Below, in pieces: positions 10,123 through 18,502 of a stretch of 46,339 nucleotides of DNA. Location of the stretch: IMG/VR virus record IMGVR_UViG_3300033388_002443, positions 1-46,339 of that record. One strand, 5' to 3'. How positions within the stretch are numbered: the first letter of the stretch is position 1; every line of letters starts with the position of its first letter. This DNA is from a virus. The translations under genes and the position numbers were made by a program. Below the pieces are notes generated by a model that saw only the letters and a program-made list of their open reading frames with translations, had not been told where the DNA came from and searched no databases.

Positions 10123-12087
10123 CTAAAAATCAAATAACACACCGCTTTCAGGGTGTCGCATAGAGCCGCAATCGAATAACATATCGGTTGCGGTTTTTAT
10201 GTACCAATTATAATCGACGTCGCTTGGCAGTTCGTCGGGCAGATCCATTAGCGGCTTTGCGCCGTCTGTTTTGGCAACCTTGTTCCCGCTGCCCACATAC
10301 TTAATACATCCTGTTTCCCCTTTGGCATAGTACCACCTGACAACTTTACCCAAATAAACGCCGTCTTTTTCACCTCCGCCTTTAACGTTTCGAACTGATA
10401 CAAAACGCCGAACATCTTTGCATTCTTTAATGGTCTTTTCTACGGATTTGCCCTCTGTTAAATATGCTATAACTCCATCTGTGCATATGTTGTGTTCGGG
10501 GTTTTTCGCTAGTGAATCTTGGGCGAAAGTGCCTTTCTTTTTAACGCCGTCTTTTTTCACTGCTATATAGTTGTTTACGTCTCTACTGTATACCGCCGCA
10601 TATTCAGTTTCTTCAGTCTTAAAAGCGGTCTTTTCTTCCCATTGTTTGATGATTCCCCGTACTTCATCATGCCTGCTTTTATCGTACATCGAAACAACGC
10701 CGTCGGTATTTCCTGATACGCAAGTAATGCCTTTTTCTTCTAACATTTCAATCAGCATTAACAAGGCAAGTTGCCCCGTTATCGTAACTTGCAACATCAA
10801 CTGAGGCGCATACAATATTGAGTACTTGCTACCAAGCTTCCCGAAACTCCCATTGATGACAATTTTGAGTGAGTCAGAAACGGCTTTATGCCCCTGCTTT
10901 TTCGCCTCTAGCCGTCTATTAACAATCGTCTCATATACCGACAAAAACGAATCGCCTAAATGAGGAGGAAACAGCCCTTGGTTTAATATGATCCTGGGGT
11001 AAAAGCTTTCAGCGTCATTGTCGCGATTGTATGTGTTTTCATCGGCGATATACGCAACTTTCTTTTCTTGCGAATGTAAACCGCCCATACCGAGCTTATA
11101 CACGCTTTTACCAATTCTGACAGATAGCTGCCATTTCCGGCCTGACTTTGTTTTGACGTATTCGCCCAAACCTTCCGGCCAAACAGGGGAGCCCCCGCCG
11201 TCTAATTGGAAACGCGCGTCTTGGACAGTCTCAAGCATTTCCTTTAAGTGTGGGCTGTTGAATTCAATGAAATCCGGAACGTTATACATCAAGATTTCGT
11301 TTTCGTCGAAATTTGGCTTTTTGGGATAGTAGCCTAAGACTTTTTTCAACTCACTGCCTAGTACCGCTTCGGCTATCTGTGCATCCGATTTAGATCTTAA
11401 ATCAACTCCGTACTCTTCAGACATTTCAATTCTGAGTTTTATCTCAGGTGCAAGCTTTTCAAACAACAGTTGGGTGTTGTCCAAATCGTTACAACAATAA
11501 GGGCGGAGTATGTCGGCGTCTTCTTTAGTTAGAACGTGCTCAGGTGGCAGCGGCAAATCCTGCATAGTCTTGCAGTGTAAACGACCTGCGTATAGTTTCA
11601 ACGATCCTTGAAGCGGCGCAACTTCGATTATGTCAATATGGTTGTATTTCTGGATCTTCAAACCGTATTGTTTTTCGAAAGCCCAAGGTGTGTTATTGAA
11701 CTTGATTATAAAATCAGTTGCTTGCTTCAACTCTTCACACGTCGCGCCTTTTAGAGCTAGTGATATTATAGGCAAATCGTAATTGCGGGAATTGAAGCCC
11801 ACAATACAAAAGCGCCATAGCACCCAAGATAGTGCGTCAGGGTTAAAATCGAAATCAGGTGATCTTTCAAAAGCAACATACTTGCCAGTAGAAAGACACT
11901 TGAACGCAACATAAAAGAAATTATGATAACATTCAACATCGAATATGAACACTTCGCCGGGAGGTGTATTTATAAGTTCGTCATAGCTCATAAACTCAAC
12001 AGGTTTTAGCTTTAGCCTTTTTGCCGACGACGTATAATCGATCTTTCGATTTTCTTTTGTTACTATGAAACCTAATTCTTGTTGCAT
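10123..12087 (-). CDS. Family B DNA polymerase with 3'-5' exonuclease
   Basis: A 654-residue replicative polymerase. Exonuclease motifs are visible: ExoI FDVE (Asp50, Glu52), ExoII FNSRNYD (Asn99-Asp104) and ExoIII YCCND (Tyr197, Asp201). Polymerase motif A is DAESFYP (358-364), motif B K408..N412-GSFG and motif C GNTDG (459-463). Motif C has Asn where the first Asp of DTD is usual; the essential second Asp (462) is kept. The protein is short for the family. Its last residues, VLFDF, resemble the C-terminal clamp-binding tail of T4/RB69 polymerases, and a clamp-like gene lies just upstream. RBS AGG precedes the start; it is the last gene of the leftward replication operon. Confidence 0.88.
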   Translation of the reverse strand: MQQELGFIVTKENRKIDYTSSAKRLKLKPVEFMSYDELINTPPGEVFIFDVECYHNFFYVAFKCLSTGKYVAFERSPDFDFNPDALSWVLWRFCIVGFNSRNYDLPIISLALKGATCEELKQATDFIIKFNNTPWAFEKQYGLKIQKYNHIDIIEVAPLQGSLKLYAGRLHCKTMQDLPLPPEHVLTKEDADILRPYCCNDLDNTQLLFEKLAPEIKLRIEMSEEYGVDLRSKSDAQIAEAVLGSELKKVLGYYPKKPNFDENEILMYNVPDFIEFNSPHLKEMLETVQDARFQLDGGGSPVWPEGLGEYVKTKSGRKWQLSVRIGKSVYKLGMGGLHSQEKKVAYIADENTYNRDNDAESFYPRIILNQGLFPPHLGDSFLSVYETIVNRRLEAKKQGHKAVSDSLKIVINGSFGKLGSKYSILYAPQLMLQVTITGQLALLMLIEMLEEKGITCVSGNTDGVVSMYDKSRHDEVRGIIKQWEEKTAFKTEETEYAAVYSRDVNNYIAVKKDGVKKKGTFAQDSLAKNPEHNICTDGVIAYLTEGKSVEKTIKECKDVRRFVSVRNVKGGGEKDGVYLGKVVRWYYAKGETGCIKYVGSGNKVAKTDGAKPLMDLPDELPSDVDYNWYIKTATDMLFDCGSMRHPESGVLFDF

Positions 12088-12096
12088 TTTCGATAC

Positions 12097-13224
12097 CTAA
12101 AATGGAATTTCGTCCGGGCTTGCTTCAATACCTAATACCAAACCTCTGCAATTCTTGCCAAAGAAGAATGCTTGAGACATACCGTTTTCTTGAACAAAGA
12201 ATTGAACCTTATCAAACGCATCTTTCACTAGCAACAAGTTTTTACTGTTGAATCTATGGCCGTTTGGCAATTCCGCCAGTTCGTATGTCGAAGCTTCTGT
12301 TTCAAGTTCGTTTGAGGCAAGCTTTCCGTTCTCAAAGTAAACTATACCGCTTTTTGTGAATTTGTCAATAGTTTTAACTGCTTTGAAAAATTCATTTGGG
12401 ATTTCAATTAGCTTTGCTTCGGTTATCGGTTGTTTGAATAACGTTTTATAATTTGGATACTGCTCTCCATATAGTTGTGTTTTAACAAAGCTATCGTCTT
12501 CAAACCAAAAAGTTGCGGATTGACCCGAGTAGCCGAAGCCTCTAAGCGACTTCTTGCCGTTCAAAATAGCCTTGATTGCGGCTTTTGGAATCAGCACATT
12601 AGGGGGCAAGTCGATGCCGTGATGATATTCCACAATCGCATGGCCGTTTGTAGCAACCGCAGTGCCCGATTGCAGCAACGCAGAGGCGTATTCCGCCCGT
12701 TCTGCTCCTTCGGTCACCAAAGGGTTGCAAATCATCAGAGCGAGCTTTATTCGGTCATCTATGACGGCGATTTCGGGATCGGGCGGGGTCATTTGTATTT
12801 GATCGGCAGTGACGCACGGAATAACAGCCTTAAAGTCACCGGAAACAACGGCCAAACTGTGTTCTGAAAGCTGAGTTATTGACAGCTCGCTACCAACCTG
12901 CTTTAGGGCTTCTTCAAGTTGAAGTGTTTGTGGGCAAGCGGCCAAACCTTCTTCAATCTTTGTCGCAATCATTACAATGCCGTCTGACGCGCCAATCCAA
13001 CCGCCCTGAATACAACAGTGTCGTTGCACAACCGTTCCTGTTTTTCGTTGACAGGGTTTAATGAACTTAATTGCTTCTAACAAATCGCTAGCGGGTGTTA
13101 CTTTCTTTTGCCGGCCCCTTCCCCTCTGTCTCTTTTTTGGCGTTTCAACAGGTTGCTTTTCTTCTTGGGGAATCGTATCGCCCCATGCATCGGTAGGGAC
13201 CGGAATGTCGTTTTCAATTTCCAT
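12097..13224 (-). CDS. Beta-sliding-clamp-like protein (DnaN fold)
   Basis: A 375-residue protein. After a basic N-terminal linker (KKRQRGRGRQKK, ~30-41) the sequence has clamp-like features: a domain ending TNGHAIVEYHHG (compare ATDGHRLA in DnaN), then LPPNVLIPKAAIKAILNG (compare the LPKK motif), and a C-terminal domain ending near SPDEIPF. A ring-shaped processivity factor for the adjacent polymerase is the likely role. The charged N-terminal ~45 residues are not part of the clamp fold and may bind DNA or a partner. No clamp-loader gene is recognised in the window. Only 9 bases separate it from the polymerase. Confidence 0.65.
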   Translation of the reverse strand: MEIENDIPVPTDAWGDTIPQEEKQPVETPKKRQRGRGRQKKVTPASDLLEAIKFIKPCQRKTGTVVQRHCCIQGGWIGASDGIVMIATKIEEGLAACPQTLQLEEALKQVGSELSITQLSEHSLAVVSGDFKAVIPCVTADQIQMTPPDPEIAVIDDRIKLALMICNPLVTEGAERAEYASALLQSGTAVATNGHAIVEYHHGIDLPPNVLIPKAAIKAILNGKKSLRGFGYSGQSATFWFEDDSFVKTQLYGEQYPNYKTLFKQPITEAKLIEIPNEFFKAVKTIDKFTKSGIVYFENGKLASNELETEASTYELAELPNGHRFNSKNLLLVKDAFDKVQFFVQENGMSQAFFFGKNCRGLVLGIEASPDEIPF

Positions 13225-13229
13225 TTTCT

Positions 13230-13385
13230 TTATCCTTTTATATTAGGTTCAATTCTTAACCAAAATTCATGTTCAGTGTTGCAATGCGCACAAGCAACAA
13301 TCGAAACTATGTAAAACGCATCGAAAGGAATCAATTCTATTTCAAATTCCTCTTTGCATTTTTTACAGACTGCATACATTTTCAT
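13230..13385 (-). CDS. Zinc-ribbon miniprotein (51 aa)
   Basis: A small gene between the helicase and clamp genes. The frame opens with ATG at 13385, one base after the helicase stop codon, and ends at TAA just before the clamp gene's start region. The product has two CxxC knuckles, CKKC (residues 7-10) and CAHC (32-35), with a hydrophobic stretch between. This predicts a zinc-bound miniprotein. It fills an otherwise empty 160-base gap in a tightly packed operon, which supports it being real. Function is unknown; a helicase or clamp accessory role is only an inference from position. Confidence 0.6.
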   Translation of the reverse strand: MKMYAVCKKCKEEFEIELIPFDAFYIVSIVACAHCNTEHEFWLRIEPNIKG

Positions 13386-13386
13386 T

Positions 13387-15012
13387 TCACCACTCGGCTC
13401 CTAATATTTCGGGATATTTCTTGTTTACCCACACTCTTATTCTTGCAGGTGTTCGAAGTTGAGAGCATTTTTGCAATGCTTGGTGAATTGTCGGGGGTGG
13501 CTCTTCCGCGTGCCTTTGTCGCCACCAATCACGAGCCCTCTTTCCTGTGAAACCGGGATGTTCCAAACAAACCCATTCACTGAACATTCTCAGATTACAC
13601 CAGTACGACACTTTCATAGAAGGCGGAGCGTTCTTTTTTTCATGCAACGCATACACGCACTTTTGAACTTGAAAATACTCAACGATAGGCATGTCACTTC
13701 GCAACAGCTTATCGGTTCCGGCGGTTGAAAATAGCTTGTTTTTGAAACTGAATTCAGCCCCGCACATTTCGCAAAATCTAACCGACGCGTGATTGTACAT
13801 TCCACAAGCCTCGCAAATTCTAACAGGGGCATCGCCCCCGCCTTGTCCTGGTTTGCGTGGTTTGACTGGATCGTTGATCGGTCCAAGCCGTCTTGTGTTC
13901 CCGGCAAAGTCCAATACTAAACAGTTTTCTTTACCCTCGCAAGGTCTCGTGCCTCTGCCTAACATTTGAACCCATAGGCCGGGCGATAGAGTCGGGCGCA
14001 ACATTCCGATCATGTCAATGGGGGGATGATCAAAGCCCGTTGTCAGTTTGTTGTTATTTACAATCGCCCTCAACTCGCCACTCTTGAAAGCTGCTATTCT
14101 TTCGTCGTTCACTTCGGCTTTCAGCTTACTATGACACGCGGCTGCTGATATACCAAAACTGTCGAGCATTGCGGCTATGTTCTCAGAGTTTTTTATACCA
14201 GATGCAAACACTAACCAAGCACGCCTATCTTGCCCTTGCTCCACCATTTCTTTTACAGCTTCGTAAGTGACTTCATCCGTGTCAACTGCTTCTTGCAATT
14301 GCTTAGAATTGAAATCACCCCTTGCCATTCCGACGTTGCTTGTATCGATCTCAATGTGTGTTCGTTTTGGTATCAGCGGAGCAATAAACCCCTCTGCAAT
14401 CAAACGATTAAATCCAGTTATGTTGGTGATGTCGTAGCATATATCTGTAAACAACCCGCCTTCGTCTGTTATCATCCCTTGCTTTAGTCTGTAAGGCGTT
14501 GCGGTGAGGCCGATTACTTTCAAATTTGGGTTGATCTTCAACAGCTCGTTTATGATGTACGAATACATAGTGTTCTCAGAAGGTCCGAGCAAATGACACT
14601 CGTCTATAATGACCAAATCACGCCAACCGAAATGAGAGTTATTGCCTAGCAAACCAGGCGTTTTTTCTACAACTTTCTTAATAGCTTTTGATACTGATTG
14701 AACGCCGCCGAAAACAATAGGTAAAATCATATCTCTTGATTTCAAACCGGCTGAATAAATGCCAAGCGGGGAAGTCGGCCAAACGGCTATTAGCTTTTCC
14801 GCGTTTTGTTGAATCAGCTCTTTTACATGCGTTAACATCATAACACGCTGAGTCGGCCATTTCTCAAATACGTGTTTGATGAAGTTTGCAATGATTATCG
14901 ATTTGCCCGTTCCGGTTGGCAACGCCAAAACAGGGTTGCCTTTGTTACCTTTTTCAAAGTAATCAAATACGGAATATTCAGCCTCGTCTTGATAGTATCT
15001 ATTAACAAACAT
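13387..15012 (-). CDS. SF2 DEAD/DEAH-type DNA helicase with zinc ribbon
   Basis: A 541-residue superfamily 2 helicase. Motifs in order: Walker A LPTGTGKS (31-38), DECH (137-140), TATP (170-173), TTGFDHP (324-330) and motif VI QMLGRGTRP (349-357). A zinc ribbon follows, with C400/C403 and C414/C417. A C-terminal ~110-residue domain contains WCNLRMFSEWVCLEHPG, common in phage helicases of this kind. It probably unwinds DNA or remodels branched structures during replication and recombination. The start overlaps the nuclease gene by 11 bases, which suggests coupled synthesis and perhaps a joint helicase-nuclease function. Confidence 0.87.
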   Translation of the reverse strand: MFVNRYYQDEAEYSVFDYFEKGNKGNPVLALPTGTGKSIIIANFIKHVFEKWPTQRVMMLTHVKELIQQNAEKLIAVWPTSPLGIYSAGLKSRDMILPIVFGGVQSVSKAIKKVVEKTPGLLGNNSHFGWRDLVIIDECHLLGPSENTMYSYIINELLKINPNLKVIGLTATPYRLKQGMITDEGGLFTDICYDITNITGFNRLIAEGFIAPLIPKRTHIEIDTSNVGMARGDFNSKQLQEAVDTDEVTYEAVKEMVEQGQDRRAWLVFASGIKNSENIAAMLDSFGISAAACHSKLKAEVNDERIAAFKSGELRAIVNNNKLTTGFDHPPIDMIGMLRPTLSPGLWVQMLGRGTRPCEGKENCLVLDFAGNTRRLGPINDPVKPRKPGQGGGDAPVRICEACGMYNHASVRFCEMCGAEFSFKNKLFSTAGTDKLLRSDMPIVEYFQVQKCVYALHEKKNAPPSMKVSYWCNLRMFSEWVCLEHPGFTGKRARDWWRQRHAEEPPPTIHQALQKCSQLRTPARIRVWVNKKYPEILGAEW

Positions 15013-16042
15013 TGTCAGTTATCGATTTGTAATTGCTGCAAGTTTCTGCTATTTCAAACATAGTATCTTTTGGAATTATGTTCCACCTTGCATCGCAAAC
15101 GTGTTCGCAAATCCATTGTGCGTTCTCAGCCGGAACAGCATGTAGGCAGCTTCTGCAATTCTTTTCACACAGTTCTTTTTTATGGCATATCCCATGCTTG
15201 CTGCAATACTTGCATTTCCAGAAAGTCGGATTTTCAGACAGTTTGGCGGGCGCTGTTTGCGAACATATCACCCGCTCCGCTTTCATTATCATCTGAGCGC
15301 CCAAGTTCCAATCAAGCTTTACAATCTCAGTGTAAATTTCATCAGTTTCTTTGCAAACGCACATATACAAGGCATGCGTCAAACTGTGCTTGTTGCCGTA
15401 TGTTGACATTTGAGCAAAGTGCTGAGGCTTTGCCAAAACAACGCCTTTCTTTTGCAGCTCCTTGAAACCTTTTGTATTTGACGTTTTGAACTCTTGTAGA
15501 ACCGGGACGGCAATTTGATAGCGCTCAGGTAATCTTGCAACGCCGTCAAGAGATCCGCCAAAATGACCGTTTACGGCACTGATGCGATATTGTGGGAAAT
15601 CTAAACCGTCTGCTTTTGCGCGGGCTATGTGTTGCTTATAGGTGCTCACATCGTCTTCAAGTTTGCTCTGTGTGTCGTCAATTTCTGCAAGTTCTTTGGT
15701 CGATAGAATGCGATATTTGTCAAGTTCTTCACAATAAAACAGCTTGTTATTCGTCAAATCGTCAGCCCACACTTTAACCCCGATTCCCTCAATCCATTCA
15801 ATTAAACGCGGTTCCTCTTTATGACCTCGATTAAAAAGTCTTAACAGTCGACCGCTAAATTGTTCTGCTTTTACCCATCGGAAAACATACCACAGCTTGC
15901 GCTCGCATTCGTCGCCTATAAGGCTCGCTCCTAAGTGTGTTCTGTGACCACCGTTGTACAGTTCAACGCAATATTCGTCAACGTCGTCCGATATGCGTTG
16001 CGCCAATGCAGCGGTTAAACCAGGGGAGTTAAGATCGTTCAT
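15002..16042 (-). CDS. Cas4/RecB-like PD-(D/E)XK exonuclease with Cys cluster
   Basis: A 346-residue nuclease. N-terminal GDECERKLWY (Cys46) and RGHKEEPRLIEW (His74, Glu77) lead into the core: SLDGV (Asp166) and LQEFKT (Glu184, Lys186), then KPQHFAQM, a typical Q-motif. C-terminal cysteines C277, C280 and C286 with Cys46 resemble the Fe-S cluster of Cas4/AddB-type enzymes. A further Cys group (292, 296, 299) extends it. It likely resects DNA ends for single-strand annealing or recombination with the downstream DUF669 and Sak4-like proteins. It overlaps the helicase gene. Confidence 0.83.
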   Translation of the reverse strand: MNDLNSPGLTAALAQRISDDVDEYCVELYNGGHRTHLGASLIGDECERKLWYVFRWVKAEQFSGRLLRLFNRGHKEEPRLIEWIEGIGVKVWADDLTNNKLFYCEELDKYRILSTKELAEIDDTQSKLEDDVSTYKQHIARAKADGLDFPQYRISAVNGHFGGSLDGVARLPERYQIAVPVLQEFKTSNTKGFKELQKKGVVLAKPQHFAQMSTYGNKHSLTHALYMCVCKETDEIYTEIVKLDWNLGAQMIMKAERVICSQTAPAKLSENPTFWKCKYCSKHGICHKKELCEKNCRSCLHAVPAENAQWICEHVCDARWNIIPKDTMFEIAETCSNYKSITDNVC

Positions 16043-16099
16043 TTGTGCAGCTCCATGTTAAGCAGTTTAACGTCATGCTTAGGACTTCTGACTAACTAC

Positions 16100-16795
16100 C
16101 TAGCTCTGAGCCCATGCGGGTTTATCACCAGCCGGGGCAGGTGCAGCGCCGGGAGCTGGAGCAACGCCGCCCTGAGCAGGAGCCTGCTGCCATCCCGCAA
16201 CCGGAGCTTGTTCCTGCACAGGTGGCTGAACTGCGGGCTGTTGCGCTGGCTGCTGAACAGGGGGTGCCTGCTGCCATCCTGCGGCACCGGGCTGTGCTGC
16301 TTGGTCGTAACCTGGAGCGGGAGCGGTGTTCTGCTGCTGAACGGGCGCTTGAGTCTGAGGCTGTGCGGCCTGCTGTTGCGCTGGCTTGCCGGGCTCATTG
16401 CCGTTCGCGTCATACACCTTTTTAACTTCAGTGTATTCAGGCTTGTCCTTTTGCGGGCCTACTTCAACAATGAAAGGCTTGTTGTGCAGCGCCGCAGTGT
16501 CGTCAAACTGAAAAACACCAATTGCATAGCTGTATGAAGAGAGGCGCTTTTGTGCAATCTCCACCGTTTGAGGGCTCGAATGATAGATATTCAAACGATC
16601 AACACCCATTGCGTTGGCGTGCGGACCTTCGACAACCTTCAGATTAAATTGCAAGAAAGCCGCATTCTTATCGTTAGCGGTCGCTTTGAGTTCGTCCGAT
16701 ACGATCATTACAAGATGCTTACCGATAGGCAATCCGCCTACGCCTTGCACAGGGTTAAATTGGGTCGCGTCGAAAGGTTGGACAAGTTTGGCCAT
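16100..16795 (-). CDS. DUF669-family ssDNA-binding-like protein
   Basis: A 231-residue protein. Residues 1-125 match DUF669, starting MAKLVQPFDATQFNPVQG with GxxxxxIVSDELKATANDKNAAFLQFNLKVVEG. The remaining ~100 residues are a disordered Gln/Ala/Pro-rich tail with the hexapeptide GWQQAP repeated, resembling long SSB tails, though it ends KPAWAQS rather than in an acidic tip. DUF669 genes are regularly found beside Sak4-like recombinases, and an SSB-like role is the common inference. The tail-coding part is more GC-rich than its surroundings. The start has a strong RBS (AAAGGAG). Confidence 0.75.
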   Translation of the reverse strand: MAKLVQPFDATQFNPVQGVGGLPIGKHLVMIVSDELKATANDKNAAFLQFNLKVVEGPHANAMGVDRLNIYHSSPQTVEIAQKRLSSYSYAIGVFQFDDTAALHNKPFIVEVGPQKDKPEYTEVKKVYDANGNEPGKPAQQQAAQPQTQAPVQQQNTAPAPGYDQAAQPGAAGWQQAPPVQQPAQQPAVQPPVQEQAPVAGWQQAPAQGGVAPAPGAAPAPAGDKPAWAQS

Positions 16796-16822
16796 GTTAA
16801 AGGCTCCTTTTTATTTTGTTAG

Positions 16823-17503
16823 TTAGGACATGCATTTAGTAAACAGGTTGCCTAAATGCGGGGGTTCGAATTCGGCAAGTTTGCCGCTGCGATCACGGGC
16901 TATTATGCCGAATGTTGCTTTTGTTCGTATTGCCAAAACGGCTTGAGTTTGACCGGGGACGTTAACCACATCTATATGTAATATTTCATCGTACAAATGT
17001 GGGATTTTAATGTTCAAGTCCTGGCCTGGAAAATAGGGTTTCTTTGTTGCAACTCCGTTTTCGTCTCCTGTTGCTTGTTTCGCAATCATGTAGACGTGTT
17101 TGTTTTCAAGATAGTACAAGGCGTTTGCTAAATCCATCACGCGCCTTGAAAGTTCGCCGTATGCTTTCCTCCCGTCTTTGTTTCGTTTCAATTCTTGAGT
17201 TAAGAAAATTTCACAAAGTTGCGATATCGAATCAATGCAAACTGTATCAAAGTTTTTAGCTTCGTTTGAACTTAAAATAAAAGTAAAAAACTCTTCTATT
17301 TTTTCAGGCGTGTTTGCCTCCCAAGCCGGAACATTAACAACGTCTCGCATTGATAGCGTCCCAGGCTCGACAACACACATAATAGGCCGGGGGCATGTTG
17401 CAGTTAAGGGCGTTTTTGCTGTACCAGGCTTACCATAAATCAGCGATTTCACGCCCCTTCGCCTTGCCAGTTCTGACACCGGTTTTAGTTGGTTTATGTT
17501 CAT
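16823..17503 (-). CDS. Sak4-like RecA-fold ATPase
   Basis: A 226-residue AAA/RecA-type ATPase with Walker A GKPGTAKT (24-31) and Walker B TVCIDS (Asp91). A polar segment on SQLCEIFLTQELKR follows. This is the form of phage Sak4 single-strand annealing/recombination ATPases, which work with a DUF669/SSB partner; that partner is the next gene. The start overlaps the preceding stop (ATGA at 17500-17503). It probably promotes strand annealing or exchange on DNA ends processed by the Cas4-like nuclease. Confidence 0.8.
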   Translation of the reverse strand: MNINQLKPVSELARRRGVKSLIYGKPGTAKTPLTATCPRPIMCVVEPGTLSMRDVVNVPAWEANTPEKIEEFFTFILSSNEAKNFDTVCIDSISQLCEIFLTQELKRNKDGRKAYGELSRRVMDLANALYYLENKHVYMIAKQATGDENGVATKKPYFPGQDLNIKIPHLYDEILHIDVVNVPGQTQAVLAIRTKATFGIIARDRSGKLAEFEPPHLGNLFTKCMS

Positions 17504-17844
17504 GCTTTTGTATCTACGTTGAAACAGAGTTTCATAAATCTGGTTGCGGCGTCGTTTCCTATTTTGTGCGCAACTTCTGTATCAAGTCTGGGGGTTTCTG
17601 CCTTAATCGCATCAAAGCACATCATTGCTACATTACAATGCCAAGAATGGGCATAACTTCCCGGTTTGCTCGGGTCGTCGGCTTCTAATTCCTTTTTAAG
17701 CCCTTCGAAATTGTTGCTAGAAGGCTCTTCGTTATCCAGCAATTCAACAATCGCAACTGCTTCTTTTGTAGAAAACACACCTTCTAGGATTCTTTTAGAT
17801 GTTAGATTGTTTACAGTGTGCTCAACTATAACTTTGTCTATCAT
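17500..17844 (-). CDS. Hypothetical protein in recombination operon
   Basis: A 114-residue protein, not recognised. It has a beta-rich start (DKVIVEHTVNNL), a central acidic stretch (LDNEEPSSNNFEGLKKELEADDPS), and a helical end with HSWHCNVAMMCFDAIKAE. RBS AGGAAG precedes the start. Coupled by ATGA overlap to the Sak4-like gene, so a role in recombination or replication is plausible but unproven. Confidence 0.7.
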   Translation of the reverse strand: MIDKVIVEHTVNNLTSKRILEGVFSTKEAVAIVELLDNEEPSSNNFEGLKKELEADDPSKPGSYAHSWHCNVAMMCFDAIKAETPRLDTEVAHKIGNDAATRFMKLCFNVDTKA

Positions 17845-17848
17845 GTTT

Positions 17849-17944
17849 CTACTTCTTCCTTTTAGAGAATAAGCCGACTATCGAACAACCGTAAGCGATT
17901 GCCGTTAGCATCCAATAGCCGACTTTTTCACATATACTTTGCAT
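17849..17944 (-). CDS. Putative 31-aa single-pass membrane peptide
   Basis: The start (ATG at 17944) overlaps the 3' end of the P-loop gene and the frame ends at TAG just before the RBS of the next gene. The product has one hydrophobic segment (VGYWMLTAIAYGCSIVGLF) followed by the basic end SKRKK, a positive-inside topology signal. It would fill the only gap in this part of the operon. It is very short and could be chance. Confidence 0.4.
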   Translation of the reverse strand: MQSICEKVGYWMLTAIAYGCSIVGLFSKRKK

Positions 17945-18200
17945 TTTCTTTTCGATCCATATGTGCAATTCTGAGCATTGTTTTCGGGTTTTCTTTGATT
18001 AGCCTTTTGATTAAAATTTCATCAACAGGGACGACACATTCAATCAAAACGTTTGATGTTCTTAATGCATTCGATATTCGGTCGAACTCGCGTTCAAGTT
18101 GAAGTTGATAAAATTCCTGATAATCATTAACATGGTCCGTTATTGCACTTTTACCTGAGCCGCTGGAACCGATAATAAGTAGTAAATAATTCATGCTCAT
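17928..18200 (-). CDS. Small P-loop NTPase/kinase-like protein
   Basis: A 90-residue protein with a Walker A motif GSSGSGKS straight after the first beta strand (MNYLLLIIG). The start at 18200 is chosen because its ATGA overlaps the preceding stop; ATG 18194 is a close alternative, and a longer frame reaches 18248. Two helical segments follow, with a C-terminal run of basic residues. It resembles the N-terminal half of a nucleoside/polynucleotide kinase or ATPase but lacks clear Walker B and lid regions. A truncated kinase-like or regulatory protein is possible. Confidence 0.65.
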   Translation of the reverse strand: MSMNYLLLIIGSSGSGKSAITDHVNDYQEFYQLQLEREFDRISNALRTSNVLIECVVPVDEILIKRLIKENPKTMLRIAHMDRKENAKYM

Positions 18201-18394
18201 TTCAGTCTTGCAAGATATTTCTTTGCTAGATCGACCCTGTCGGGGCAAGGGTTGTCGGGGTGTGTGGCTTCACAGGTGGCCCCGCCCCTACCTACAACGC
18301 AACTCTCACACTGGATGTTTTCAGGGTAAGTACACCTACCTCCTTGCTCGATCATGATTTCTGCGCTGTCTTTATGTCCTTGATTTGCGGTCAT
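18197..18394 (-). CDS. Cys-rich small protein (65 aa)
   Basis: Contains six cysteines, including CTYPENIQCESC and CEATHPDNPCP, spaced for one or two metal sites. RBS AAGGA lies before the start at 18394. Function is unknown; the pattern resembles short phage proteins that carry zinc. Coupled to the P-loop gene by ATGA overlap. Confidence 0.65.
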   Translation of the reverse strand: MTANQGHKDSAEIMIEQGGRCTYPENIQCESCVVGRGGATCEATHPDNPCPDRVDLAKKYLARLK

Positions 18395-18433
18395 AATGTT
18401 TCCTTATCCTGAACTACTTTGGTTATTTGAAAA

Positions 18434-18493
18434 AGTCAACAGGCGGCGCGGGCATCTTGCGTAAAGCGTGGCAGTCTGGCACACCTGTTGACT
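18434..18493 (-). other. 60-nt stem-loop between genes of the replication operon
   Basis: A perfect 10-bp inverted repeat (AGTCAACAGG at 18434-18443, CCTGTTGACT at 18484-18493) encloses a 40-nt GC-rich loop. In the leftward transcript the stem is followed by TTTTTC. It lies in the only sizeable gap of the operon, downstream of the 18503-19000 gene. It could be a partial terminator, a processing site or a structured RNA. It lacks the T-loop motif of a tRNA. Confidence 0.55.
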
Positions 18494-18502
18494 AAATTGC
18501 GT

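Noticed and set aside
16043-16537. Plus-strand frames opposite the DUF669 gene
   Set aside because: Leu/Arg-rich shadow of the Gln/Pro/Ala tail; no start context.
18434-18493. tRNA gene
   Set aside because: No T-loop motif, anticodon arm or CCA context; only a 10-bp outer stem.
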